45,300 bases of DNA from Exilibacterium sp. (GCA_028280195.1 JANQMH010000091.1:1-45300); one strand, 5' to 3'. Shown: positions 25,526 to 34,541, numbered from the stretch's first letter. The notes: generated by a model not told the origin, from the letters alone. Made by a program: numbers and translations.

Positions 25526-26929
25526 TTACTTGATCGATTGCGAGGCTGCGCGCACCCGCTGTTCGTTGACCTCGATGCCCAGGCCCGGCCCTTCGGGCAG
25601 ATATAAAAACCCGTCCTCCAGCCTGACATTGGTATCCATTACCCGCAGCAGGGCCGCGAACTTCTTCTTGGTTTCGGGAAACTCGACGAAGGGACCACAA
25701 TTGCTGATCGACGCCGCGAAATGCAGGGTCGCCGCCGTGGCCAGCGTCGGCCGGGTATTGTGGCAGACGATGGGCTTGGTAAAGGCCTGGGCAATGGCGG
25801 CGATTTTCTTCATCTCCGTGATGCCGCCGGCCTTGACGATGTCCGGGTTGATAATATCAGGGTTGGCCCGGGTGATCAGCTCAGTCAGCTGCCAGCGGGT
25901 ATATTCTTTCTCGCCGGCAATCACCAGCATATCCTGCAGCTCGTCCACCACTTGGCGCGTCTCGCGGTGATTCTGGTCCGAGCAGGGCTCTTCGTAATAG
26001 CGAATGCCGAATTCCTCAAACAGCTGCCGGCCCACCTGCACGGCGCGCCCGGCGCTGTAGCCATTGTTGATATCGACAAATATTTCGGCATCGTTGCCGA
26101 TCGCCCTGTCGACCGCCCTGACATAAACCAGCGTCGGGTCCGGTTCCGGGTTCAGGCGGTACTCGCGAATCTGCATGCGCAGTTTGACCACCGTAAAACC
26201 GTCCCTGACAAAGTCGACGGCCTGGGCGGCGGCCTGCTTCGGTGTCATCTTGTTGCCGGCATCCACCGCGAAACTGCCGTAAGCGAGCACTCTGTCGCGA
26301 TACTTGCCCCCCAGAAGTTTGTAGACCGGTAAGCCCAGCATCCGCGCCTTCAGATCCCAGATCGCAATATCGATACCGGCAATGGCATTGGCCAGGGCAC
26401 CGCCGGGCCCCAGGTCGTGGTTGAGGTAAAACATCTGATCCCAGAGCGGCTCGGTATCGAAGGGGTCGCGGCCGATGACCTGCTGTTTTAAACCGTTATG
26501 CACAAAGGTTTCCATCAGCGCCTTATTGTTCTGAGCACATTCGCCCCAACCGACCATACCATTGTCGGCGGTAACCTTGACAAAAATCGCCCGCCGCATG
26601 ACAAAGGTGTTGATGCCGGTGATTTTGGTACTGGTCTCAACCGGCACCGCGGCCGCGGCCCGGGGCAGCAGCGCCATACCGGCGCCGGCGGCTCCCGCCC
26701 CCAGGGCGGTGGCCATGGCCGATTTGATAAACCGGCGCCGCTGGTGGTTCTTTTCATATGACCGCTGAGGGTTCTTTTCACACGACCGCTGAGAGTTCTT
26801 TTCGCACGACGGCTGAAGGCTCTTTTGACACAACCGCTGAGGGCTCTTTTCACACAACCGCTGAGGGCTATTTTCACACAACCGCTGAAGGCTATTTTCA
26901 CACGACCGCTGAGGGCTCTCTTCGTACAT
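25526..26929 (-). CDS. Tat-exported enolase-superfamily (mandelate racemase-like) enzyme with octapeptide-repeat leader
   Basis: The protein has 467 residues. Residues 5-63 are seven-plus octapeptides ([S/N]xQR[S/L]CEK), then QRRRFIKS and a hydrophobic stretch to about residue 94 form a Tat signal. The mature enzyme shows the superfamily residues: K249-x-R251, metal ligands D286, E313 or E314 and E340, and the D363/H390 dyad. It should act on a sugar acid in the periplasm by abstracting the alpha proton; dehydration is likely, but the substrate is unknown. The ATG at 26929 has AGGTG 5 nt upstream. There is no in-frame ATG between the repeats and the RR motif, so the array must be translated. 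It lies 188 bp downstream of a TonB receptor on the same strand. Confidence 0.87.
   Translation of the reverse strand: MYEESPQRSCENSLQRLCENSPQRLCEKSPQRLCQKSLQPSCEKNSQRSCEKNPQRSYEKNHQRRRFIKSAMATALGAGAAGAGMALLPRAAAAVPVETSTKITGINTFVMRRAIFVKVTADNGMVGWGECAQNNKALMETFVHNGLKQQVIGRDPFDTEPLWDQMFYLNHDLGPGGALANAIAGIDIAIWDLKARMLGLPVYKLLGGKYRDRVLAYGSFAVDAGNKMTPKQAAAQAVDFVRDGFTVVKLRMQIREYRLNPEPDPTLVYVRAVDRAIGNDAEIFVDINNGYSAGRAVQVGRQLFEEFGIRYYEEPCSDQNHRETRQVVDELQDMLVIAGEKEYTRWQLTELITRANPDIINPDIVKAGGITEMKKIAAIAQAFTKPIVCHNTRPTLATAATLHFAASISNCGPFVEFPETKKKFAALLRVMDTNVRLEDGFLYLPEGPGLGIEVNEQRVRAASQSIK
26746..26926 (-). repeat. 24-bp coding tandem repeat, seven full copies plus a partial
   Basis: Units begin at 26746, 26770, 26794, 26818, 26842, 26866 and 26890, with a partial copy from 26914. 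The + strand core is GG(T/C)T(C/A)TTTTC(A)(C)AC(A/G)ACCGCTGA(G/A). Copies differ at a few positions each and none breaks the frame. Translated on the minus strand they give octapeptides with Cys every eight residues (C10, 18, 26, 34, 42, 50). There are no unique spacers, so it is not a CRISPR array. Confidence 0.95.
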
Positions 26930-27117
26930 CAATGCACCTGTTTTCAATTGAAATGGCTGGTTAAATCGTCGTGACCTTCTTGCTGCGGCGGATAAAATCC
27001 GCATCGAATGCCACTCCAAACCCGGCTCTTTGGCAATATCCACACTGCCGTCGCGCGGTTGCAATGAGAACATGGGCAGCAAGGACAAGTCGAGAGCCAG
27101 CTGGAGCCCGGCTCGAA

Positions 27118-30100
27118 TCAGAACGAGCCGGTTACACCGATCTGTATGGTGCGGCCAAAATCCTCCAACTGTTCAAACCAGGGCTGTACCAGACCCGGGA
27201 AAAAGCGGATGCGCTCCTCTTCGTTGATATTGATAACATCGGCGTAAACCGTGAAGTTATCATTGATATTGTAGCGAACTCCCACATCGACATAGGTGGC
27301 TTCCCTGAGGCTGGTATCCAGCTCGGGGGTACTGGCGCCGGCCACCCGAAAAAATATATCGTCCTGGTAGGAGGCTGACACCCGCAGCGACCAGTAGTCG
27401 TTTTCCCAGCCGAGGCTGAGGTTGCCGATACTGTCGGCCTGGCCGACCAGCGGCAGTTGTTCACCCGGGCGCAGGTCGCCGTAGTCAGCTTCGCTGTCCA
27501 CCGTCGTCCAGGCGCCGGAAACAAAAAAACCGGCGGAAAAGGTTTGCGAATAGGAAAGTTCCACTCCGGAAATTTCCGCATCGCCGGCATTCAGCGGCAC
27601 ATCGGTGGCGGCATTGAAACCGCCGTCAATGGTGTTATCCGCATTGAATTCAAAACCGGCAATGGTGACATCCTCACCAAATAAATCCGTTTTCACGAAG
27701 AAGTCGTCGATTTCCTTGAGGAAGTAGCCTGCCTGCAGCACAGTATCTTCATTGGGGTACCAGGTCAGATAGATATCGAACTGGTCGGAGCGGGCCGGCT
27801 CCAGATCGGCATTGCCCGGCGAGGAAATGGTGCGACGGAAGGTGCCGTCTCCCATATTCGAACCGTCGCCAATCTCATTTTCATCAGTGGAAATACTGGC
27901 GCCGGGGGCGACATCGTCGAAATCCGGCCGCTGTACCGCCGAGGTCAGTGCGAAGCGCAGAATCAACTGCTCGCTGGGCTCCCAGCGCAGCATAAATCGC
28001 GGCAGTATATCCGAATAATCAGACTTGCGGCCGTCCACCGCTACTTCGATGGTGGTGTCCACCAGATCGGGCACCCCGCTCATATCCTCGGCATCTATCG
28101 TGTCGTTAAATACACCGTTGCCGCTGTCGAAGTCGGTTTGCTCCCAGCGCACACCGCCGACAAGGCGCAGTGTATCGGTAATATTGTAGGTGCCCTGCAC
28201 ATACAGCGCATCCACGTCCTCTGACATATCAAAGTTGCTGGTCAGCGCTTCATTGCCGAGAGCGGTTTGTACCAGGAAATCCCGGTTGCGGTTCAACAAG
28301 CTGTTGAGCTGATTGATATTGGGCATAAACTCCAGCCCGCTCGGGGTACCGGTGAGGTCGTTGATATTGACCAAATCCACCCCGAGGCCTGGCAAATCTC
28401 CCAGATTGTCGCCGATAATGCCTGAGGCGGCGACCTGGCTGGTAATAATCTCTTCAATACTGATGCGCTCCCGGTCTCGGCGTGTTGTTTTTACGCCGAA
28501 TTTGATGGCATTACCGTTGGCCAGCTCTCGCTCGGCGTTGAACTGCAGGGCCATAATTTCATCTTTATTGACGTCCTTGGTGACGACAAAGCTCTGCAGG
28601 TCGTAATCGGAAGGGTCGAAGGGATCATCTTCGCCATCGACCGGCGTAACTTCGGTAATACGGCCACTGGTGACGCCGCCCTGGTAACCGACAATGATAT
28701 CCCGCGCCCGCCATCTCGGTCGAAAAGCGAAATCGTCATCGCCGTCTCTCGTCTTCGACAGGCCGGCGCGGTAGTCGATGGTCCAGCTGTCGAAGCGGTT
28801 GATACCGCCGATTGAAAATACATCCGTGGTCTCGACGTTGGAGGTAAAACGAATGTCTTTTCTGATATCGGCATCATTCAGCCGGCCGAAATAACGCCCC
28901 ACCTCCAGTACTTCATCGGTATCATCGAGTATACCGTCATCGTCGATGCGACCGCCGAGATCGTAGCGGTTGCGCCAGCGCACCGTTTCCTGTTCGGTCT
29001 CGGCATCGGTGATGCGCAGGTAGTACTCGCTGTTGTCGTCGGGGCGGAAATCCAGGTTGAATGTCAGGGCCTGGCGGTCGCGCAGATTGGTGCGAAAGAC
29101 ATCCTCAAGTCTGTCGGGAATCAAAAATACCTCGTCTCCCGCCGAGGGCACTACGACATCACCGGCGTCATTGAGTGCCGCGGCGATAAAGACATTGTCC
29201 GACGAGGTATTGAACTGGGTACGGGCAATATCCCGGTCCTGGGTGGTGGCGGAGATGGCCACCCCCAGTTCGCCACCGGCCATATCGAAGATATCGGTAT
29301 AGGTGACAGTACCCTTGATATTATTCTCTTCGAGAATGGACTGCTCGGAGGTTTCCAGGCGGAAGCGGAACGAACGGTCGCCGCGATCAAAGGCCGACAG
29401 CGTTTTCAAGCTGATGGTCGCGCCCACCGCATCGCCTTCCATCTCCGGCGTGGGTGTTTTCGTCACTTCCAGCGATTCGAGAATATCCGAGGAAATGGTA
29501 TCCAGCCGCACACTGCGGCTGGTGCCGCCCGCGTCGGTATCACCGCCTTCGCCACCGCCCACTTTTACCCCGTCGATCTCGACATTGGTAAACTCCGCGC
29601 GCAGTCCCCTTACCGTGGCAAAGCGTCCCTCACCGGCGTCGCGCTCGATATTGACACCCGGCAGGCGCTGCAGTGACTCGGCGATATTCTGATCGGGAAA
29701 CTGGCCAATGGCATCGGAGGCCACCACTGTCTTCAGTTCGTCGGCAATGCGCTCCTTATTGCGCGCCGACATCAGGCCGGCGCGGTTGCCGATAATCGAG
29801 ATTTCCTCCATTTCCAGCCAGTCCGACGGCAGCACAATATCATTGCTCACCTGCTCGCCGCTGCCGACAGTGACATCGAGCCGCTTGGGGGTTGCGCCAA
29901 AGTAATCAATAACCAGGGTATAAGTGCCCGGCGGCACATTGTTGAAGCGGTAACGGCCGTCCCTGCCGGATGTGGTGTTGCGATTCAACTCCTCGAGTTG
30001 GACGACAGCCCCCTCAAAGGGAGAGTCATAACCTTCGGTGGTAATACTGCCGACTATCGACCCCGGGGCAGTGCCTTGTGCGTATGCCGGCAGCTGCAAC

Positions 30101-30171
30101 AGTGGCAGTAACAACACAGTGAAACCGGCTAACAGCGCGTACTTATCTCTCCAAATGGCAAAAGTTCTCAT
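27118..30171 (-). CDS. TonB-dependent receptor with carboxypeptidase-regulatory-like N-terminal domain
   Basis: The full-length protein has 1017 residues. A signal peptide ends at PAYAQ. A CarboxypepD_reg-like beta domain follows (GSIVGSITTEGYDSPFEGAVVQ to about residue 115), then the plug (QFPDQNIAESLQRLPGVNI; FATVRGL; EMEGDAVGATISLKT) and a large barrel ending in the usual terminal Phe (IGVTGSF). The form is that of the Xanthomonas/Caulobacter-type receptors often used for carbohydrate uptake. Lying upstream of the exported enolase-superfamily enzyme and near the uronate genes, it may import uronate oligomers. The 750-bp upstream region has repeated TGACCA words that could be operators. Confidence 0.93.
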   Translation of the reverse strand: MRTFAIWRDKYALLAGFTVLLLPLLQLPAYAQGTAPGSIVGSITTEGYDSPFEGAVVQLEELNRNTTSGRDGRYRFNNVPPGTYTLVIDYFGATPKRLDVTVGSGEQVSNDIVLPSDWLEMEEISIIGNRAGLMSARNKERIADELKTVVASDAIGQFPDQNIAESLQRLPGVNIERDAGEGRFATVRGLRAEFTNVEIDGVKVGGGEGGDTDAGGTSRSVRLDTISSDILESLEVTKTPTPEMEGDAVGATISLKTLSAFDRGDRSFRFRLETSEQSILEENNIKGTVTYTDIFDMAGGELGVAISATTQDRDIARTQFNTSSDNVFIAAALNDAGDVVVPSAGDEVFLIPDRLEDVFRTNLRDRQALTFNLDFRPDDNSEYYLRITDAETEQETVRWRNRYDLGGRIDDDGILDDTDEVLEVGRYFGRLNDADIRKDIRFTSNVETTDVFSIGGINRFDSWTIDYRAGLSKTRDGDDDFAFRPRWRARDIIVGYQGGVTSGRITEVTPVDGEDDPFDPSDYDLQSFVVTKDVNKDEIMALQFNAERELANGNAIKFGVKTTRRDRERISIEEIITSQVAASGIIGDNLGDLPGLGVDLVNINDLTGTPSGLEFMPNINQLNSLLNRNRDFLVQTALGNEALTSNFDMSEDVDALYVQGTYNITDTLRLVGGVRWEQTDFDSGNGVFNDTIDAEDMSGVPDLVDTTIEVAVDGRKSDYSDILPRFMLRWEPSEQLILRFALTSAVQRPDFDDVAPGASISTDENEIGDGSNMGDGTFRRTISSPGNADLEPARSDQFDIYLTWYPNEDTVLQAGYFLKEIDDFFVKTDLFGEDVTIAGFEFNADNTIDGGFNAATDVPLNAGDAEISGVELSYSQTFSAGFFVSGAWTTVDSEADYGDLRPGEQLPLVGQADSIGNLSLGWENDYWSLRVSASYQDDIFFRVAGASTPELDTSLREATYVDVGVRYNINDNFTVYADVININEEERIRFFPGLVQPWFEQLEDFGRTIQIGVTGSF

Positions 30172-30926
30172 CGGCTTATGACCCCTTGGGTTGGGTTTTT
30201 CGCTTTTACTTATTATTCGGCAACAGGATTTACAGCCTTTGGCGACCAGTTATGTGAAATTCTGCATGACCAAAAATATAAACCTGCTTGACCAATATAA
30301 CGACAAGTCAGATTATTGTCAAAAATTTAACCATTCGCAATAAAAGGCCATTTTGCGCTGGACGCTGGAATTCCAGCGCCAAGCGGCCTACTGAAAAAAT
30401 AAGCTAATTCTATGATTAATATGGAAATTTGCCTGACCAGATACCAATGGACAGCATCCAAATAGCATCCAAATAGGACACCCATGACAGCCCAAAGAGA
30501 GGATTCATATAGGGATTTAAACAGGACACCCATGACAAAAGTCCAAATAGGATAGCTATTACGAAGGCCGATGCCGGTAAAAACTGTTTTTTTGCTCTGA
30601 GAAAAAGGGCTTTATATAGAGAAAGTTATAAAGAAAAAGGCGTCAGTGGTCAGATAGGAATGACTTGTTGATCCGAGACCTGAATGAACCTTCAACAAGC
30701 CGACACGGGCCAATTTGTATACGTCCTTACTCCATATCGCCCTATGAAAGATAGGTTTTGGCGAAGCCTTACAGATAGTTCTCTAGCAATGGACTTCTAA
30801 AACAGCACTGCTAGCGGAGATTTTTGGGACTTAAGCGGTGGTAGCCTGCCGTTGCAGGCCCTTATTGGATCAGTCTTTGAATAGGCTTACGTTCCACCCG
30901 GGTCGGTTTACGCCGAAGAGTACCGC
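30172..30926. promoter_or_regulatory. Long non-coding region with repeated TGACCA words and short direct repeats
   Basis: No gene is convincing here. A 68-codon frame at 30327-30533 overlaps the repeats and lacks a ribosome site. GACCA-containing words occur at 30243-30248, 30267-30272 and 30289-30294 (spaced 24 and 22 bp), with another near 30434 and the inverse TGGTCA at 30647-30652. An 11-bp duplication AGCATCCAAAT lies at 30453-30474, and the 15-bp word AGGACACCCATGACA at 30475-30489 recurs at 30523-30537. A GCCTGC/GCAGGC hairpin lies near 30844-30859 without a T run. The receptor promoter should be in the left third. Confidence 0.5.
30453..30537. repeat. Short direct repeats in the leader region of the TonB receptor
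   Basis: A perfect 11-bp tandem pair (30453-30463, 30464-30474) is followed directly by a 15-bp word (30475-30489) that returns 48 bp later (30523-30537). A TCCAAATAGGA word also occurs on both sides (near 30467 and 30542). It looks like an older, partly decayed duplication. Confidence 0.8.
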
Positions 30927-32000
30927 TCAGTTCTCGTAAATCCCGGTTACAAACTCCCCGTCTTCGCGCACAAAGCCGCGATACATACCGCGGCCGGAGT
31001 AACGCATTACCACCTCACCGCCTTTATCGACAGCGATAACACCAACACCGCCGCCCATATCCACCACCCGCTGCATGGACGCCTTCACCGCCTGCTGCGC
31101 AGAATAACCCTTGAATGCCATCAGGTCGGACATCAGTTTGGTGCTGACCACACGTATCACATACTCACCGAGACCGGTGGACGAAGCGGCGAGGGTATCG
31201 TTGTGCGCATAAGTGCCCGCCCCGATAATGGGGCTATCGCCTATACGGCCGGGCAGTTTGCCCTCGCGACCACCGGTCGAAGTCGCCGCTGCAAGATTCC
31301 CGTATCGGTCCCGCGCCACCGCACCCACAGTGCCCCAGGCACTGCTGCCGCTGTCGCGGATGCTTGCCTGGCGCGGCTTGCGCCCGTATTCCGTGCCCTG
31401 CTGTAAGCGCCGCTGCAGGGACTTCCACTTGCGTTCAGTCCAGAAATAATGAGGCGCCACCAGCTCGAGGCCGGCACTGCGTGCAAACTGGCGCGCGCCC
31501 TCGCCGGCCATCATCACATGAGGGGTGTCTTCCATGATTTTGCGCGCAAGCGTAATCGGGTTTTTCACTCCCTGCACCACGCCCACCGCACCCGCATTGG
31601 CAGTGCGCCCATCCATAATCGAAGCGTCCAGCTCGTGAATGCCCTCGCGATTGAAACTCGACCCCTTGCCGGCATTAAAAAGCGGCGAGTCTTCCAGCAC
31701 AATCACCGCCGCCTCCACTGCGGCAATACTGTCCCCGCCGGCGACGAGTATGTCATACCCGGCTTGCAGTGATTGTCGCAGAGCGGCGCGATAGGCTGCC
31801 TCCAGTTCCTTTGTCATCTTATCGCGCTTGCGCACCCCACCGCCGCCGTGAATGGCGATAACGAAATCATCGGCCAGCGGCTGCCGGGCGCGGTCGTCAC
31901 TGGCGAGAGCCGGACTGCCATAGACAAATAGAACCGCAAGCGCGATAACACCCAGAGATCTTTGCAAAATACCCATGCCTGAAACCCTTTCTTCTGTCAT
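30927..32000 (-). CDS. iaaA: Isoaspartyl peptidase / plant-type L-asparaginase (Ntn hydrolase), exported
   Basis: The 357-residue protein has a signal peptide (hydrophobic 15-33, cut near ALAS). It has the family features IHGGGG (50-55), FNAGKGSSFN, ELDASIMDG and the self-cleavage site WGTVGAVA, with catalytic T224 after G223, then ATSTGG. The precursor should split before T224 into alpha and beta subunits and remove isoaspartyl residues from peptides or hydrolyse asparagine. Export means it acts in the periplasm on peptides. The ATG at 32000 overlaps the stop of the TPR gene (ATGA), so the two are made together; a second Met eight codons in is an alternative start. Confidence 0.9.
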   Translation of the reverse strand: MTEERVSGMGILQRSLGVIALAVLFVYGSPALASDDRARQPLADDFVIAIHGGGGVRKRDKMTKELEAAYRAALRQSLQAGYDILVAGGDSIAAVEAAVIVLEDSPLFNAGKGSSFNREGIHELDASIMDGRTANAGAVGVVQGVKNPITLARKIMEDTPHVMMAGEGARQFARSAGLELVAPHYFWTERKWKSLQRRLQQGTEYGRKPRQASIRDSGSSAWGTVGAVARDRYGNLAAATSTGGREGKLPGRIGDSPIIGAGTYAHNDTLAASSTGLGEYVIRVVSTKLMSDLMAFKGYSAQQAVKASMQRVVDMGGGVGVIAVDKGGEVVMRYSGRGMYRGFVREDGEFVTGIYEN

Positions 32001-32989
32001 CTTAGTGTGGATAGATCCAGTGAAATACTCTTATGCCGTTTCTCCGCATCGGCAAGAATTCGCTGAAAGCGGGGAAAGTCGCGCAGCGGATTGATCAGGG
32101 CATCACTGGCAAAATAGGGATAATTGAAATTTCCCGCCCCCACCGCCGCGGCGAAATGGCCAAGCGCGGTGTCATAGTCTCCAGCCGCCGTGTATAAATG
32201 CACCATTCTATAACGTCTCTCGCCGTCGGCAATCCTGGCGGTATCGGCAGACAGCGCAGAGGCCGCGGCTTTGAGAGCGTCTATATTTTTCACCGCTAAA
32301 TATTTGTAGGCCACGGCAAACTGTCCCCACAGCGAATCGCCCTCCCTGGCGGCAGCTTGTTCGAAATAGGTCCCCGCGCGAGCCGCCTCACCTTTGTACA
32401 GGAAGGCCAGTCCGGCATAAAAAACCGTCTTGCCGCGAACCGCAGTCCGCTGGCCGGCCGAAAGCTCGAGAATCTCCTCATACAAATCGAGAGATTGGCT
32501 ATATCGCCCCTGGTAGATATGGGCCTTGGCAATTTGCTCGCGCGTGCGAATGGCGTTTTTTGTCGAGGAGTCGAGCCTCGCGGCGCGGCGATAGGCCTGG
32601 ATGGAAGCCTCTGCATAACCGGCATAGCGCGCTGCGTAGCCGAGCCGCGCACGCAGCGCGGCGTCGTTCGGGGAGGCCTGAAGGGCGCCGGCAACAACTG
32701 CCAGCGCCTCGGGGGTCTTGCCGAGGCGCATCAGCACCGCAGCCAGGCCCTGGGCTGCCGCGGCGCTGCCGGGCTCCAAGGCCAGCGCCCTGCGGAAGGC
32801 ATCTTCAGCCAGTCGATAGCTGGCCGCTCCACCTCCGGCCTCGCCCTCGCGCCGCAGCTTCTCACCCTGCTGCAGCCATGTAGCGGCGGGCGGCGGCTCG
32901 GCAAAGCAACTGCAGCAGAGTACTGCAAGTGCCAGTATCAGTGCCAGGCGCTTGGTTTTTTCAGAGCCGGTCAAATCTTCTTCCCACAT
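31997..32989 (-). CDS. Tetratricopeptide-repeat lipoprotein
   Basis: The protein has 330 residues. The signal ends in a lipobox-like LCCSC, pointing to a lipidated periplasmic protein. TPR-type helices begin near residue 60 (AEDAFRRALALEPGSAAAAQGLAAVLMRLG) and continue as ASIQAYRRAARLDSS and SLDLYEEILELSAG to about residue 290. TPR arrays bind protein partners; its partner may be the coupled isoaspartyl peptidase. The start ATG at 32989 has no strong ribosome site. A specific function is not known. Confidence 0.8.
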   Translation of the reverse strand: MWEEDLTGSEKTKRLALILALAVLCCSCFAEPPPAATWLQQGEKLRREGEAGGGAASYRLAEDAFRRALALEPGSAAAAQGLAAVLMRLGKTPEALAVVAGALQASPNDAALRARLGYAARYAGYAEASIQAYRRAARLDSSTKNAIRTREQIAKAHIYQGRYSQSLDLYEEILELSAGQRTAVRGKTVFYAGLAFLYKGEAARAGTYFEQAAAREGDSLWGQFAVAYKYLAVKNIDALKAAASALSADTARIADGERRYRMVHLYTAAGDYDTALGHFAAAVGAGNFNYPYFASDALINPLRDFPRFQRILADAEKRHKSISLDLSTLR

Positions 32990-33474
32990 TGGCGATATTC
33001 CCTATTAAGACGGCCGGGACGGGAGATTTATCCAGATATTTACTGCGGCACGGCCGCCTCCATATTCAGTGGCTATGAACCCCCACAGAAACTCCCCCCG
33101 GATTGTTACGGCCCGTTGTCCTCCGATATGAATATCGCCATCAAAGCTGCTGCTTTTCTGCCAGCATGCAGGCGTTTTTTTGAAACACAATTCCGGCCAA
33201 AGCGTGCAACGTGAATATCCACCTATATTTATCAAATAGTTTAATAAAACTCCGCCGGCAGATGATATCGTTGCGTTCACCGCAGGGAAGTAGGGTCAGG
33301 CCTAGTGCCGAACTGTCGATAGAAACCTTGTTGCTAAACAGCAGCATTGAGGACATGCCAATCTCTCCCTTCAGCTGTCTGCACCGTTTGTCTGCAACGT
33401 TGATTTGTGCGGCCAATTACCTCGGGCTTGTAATCAGCCCATTGTCTTTATACTTACGTTTGATGAGGTGTTTT
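32990..33474. other. Intergenic region between divergent TPR and VWA genes
   Basis: These 485 bp contain open frames on both strands, but none has a ribosome site, signal sequence or recognisable product. The rightmost part carries the ribosome site of the VWA gene (GAGGTG before 33475). Promoters for both genes are presumably here but are not clear. Confidence 0.4.
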
Positions 33475-34467
33475 ATGAGGTCAGTTAAAAACATTGTAAG
33501 TAAAAACATTGTAAGCGGATGTCAATACGCCTGCCAGAAAGGCAAGCAGCTGTTTCGCGGCCTGGCCGCCGCCGCACTGCTCGGCACTGCGGGCTCCGCT
33601 TCCGCTCTCGATGTGATGATAATACTGGATGTTACCGGCAGCACAGGTGGGCTGTTACCGAATTGGCGGGCCAGAATGGACGCGGAAGTCATCCAGCCGC
33701 TCAAAGCCATTGATCCCAATGCGAGATTTGCCTTGGCCTCGCACCTGGACTTCCCTTTTCCACCCCACGGCTTTGCCGGCGAATATGCCTACCGCCTGGA
33801 AGCACCCCTTGACTCCGATATTTCCGGTTTTTTAACGGCTTTGAACGCACTGACATCAGGTTCCGGCTACGATACGCCTGAGTCCCAGTTCGAGGCTATC
33901 CGCCAAGCCAATACCGGAGCGGGCCTGGACCTGAACGGCAACGGTGTTTTTACAGATCCCGGTGATATACTGCCGCAAGATCCGGGTTTCAATCCCATAA
34001 CCAACTCATTTACCATACATTTCACCTCACCCCTTACCTTTCACAACGACCCGTTCAACCCCAACTATCCCTTCGTCGGCGTGGTCAACAATCCGGCGGA
34101 CGAAGCCGAAGCAACTGCAGCGATGGTGGCTCAGAACCGTACCTATTTCGCTATGACTGCCGATCCCCTTCCGGCAGGTATTTCAGCGGATGGTGTGATG
34201 ATGGAAAAGGGTATTATCGACGCTCAGACCGGTGAGATACTCGATACCAGATCGGCGGCACTGCCCATCGGGAGTACCGCAGCTGCGCGCATGGCCAGCG
34301 CAACCGGCGGACGTGTCCTCTCAGCAGGCGCGGACCTGTCCGGCCTGGCAGCGGCCATAGAGGAAATCATCGAAATTGTACGGCCCTGCCCTCCCGGCGA
34401 AACGCCGGTTACACTGCCTTTCGGCGTCGCCTGCGTACCCAACCCCGACCCCCTGCCCGCTCCTTGA
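33475..34467 (+). CDS. Secreted von Willebrand factor A (integrin-beta-like) domain protein with a calcium-loop motif
   Basis: The 330-residue protein starts at the ATG at 33475 after GAGGTG; the frame upstream lacks such support. A signal peptide ends at SASA (41-44). The VWA domain begins LDVMIILDVTGSTGGLLP, with MIDAS residues D52-x-T54-G-S56, like integrin beta chains. An EF-hand-type loop DLNGNGVFTDPGD (152-164) is inserted, a typical calcium-binding pattern. The C-terminus is short and proline-rich with two cysteines, and there is no sorting signal. It probably binds a protein or matrix ligand at the cell surface. The n-region holds a perfect pentapeptide duplication (KNIVS twice). Confidence 0.82.
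   Translation: MRSVKNIVSKNIVSGCQYACQKGKQLFRGLAAAALLGTAGSASALDVMIILDVTGSTGGLLPNWRARMDAEVIQPLKAIDPNARFALASHLDFPFPPHGFAGEYAYRLEAPLDSDISGFLTALNALTSGSGYDTPESQFEAIRQANTGAGLDLNGNGVFTDPGDILPQDPGFNPITNSFTIHFTSPLTFHNDPFNPNYPFVGVVNNPADEAEATAAMVAQNRTYFAMTADPLPAGISADGVMMEKGIIDAQTGEILDTRSAALPIGSTAAARMASATGGRVLSAGADLSGLAAAIEEIIEIVRPCPPGETPVTLPFGVACVPNPDPLPAP
33486..33515 (+). repeat. Perfect 15-bp tandem duplication in the signal peptide of the VWA protein
   Basis: TAAAAACATTGTAAG occurs at 33486-33500 and 33501-33515, twelve bases after the start codon. In frame it duplicates KNIVS in the n-region of the signal peptide. Confidence 0.95.
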
Positions 34468-34541
34468 GCGGTTGAAAGAAGCGCTTGAGCTTGAGGCGCT
34501 TCCGGGCTGTGCTATAGATATGGCCGGTTGACTTCCAAGCG

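Noticed and set aside
26740-26757. ATG inside the first repeat unit as start of the exported enzyme
   Set aside because: The ATG at 26757 is in another frame from the enzyme, so it cannot supply the Tat signal.
26746-26926. CRISPR array
   Set aside because: The 24-bp units are directly abutting with no spacers, keep the reading frame and encode part of a Tat leader.
30327-30533. 68-codon minus-strand frame
   Set aside because: It overlaps the short repeats, has no ribosome site, and its translation mirrors the repeat; treated as non-coding.
34478-34502. GAAGCGC/GCGCTTC inverted repeat as terminator of the VWA gene
   Set aside because: Seven-bp arms with an 11-nt loop but no T run on the + strand; too weak to list as a terminator.
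34400-34540. PEP-CTERM or other surface-sorting tail on the VWA protein
   Set aside because: The protein ends in a short proline-rich tail; no hydrophobic helix plus Arg cluster follows in any frame before stops.
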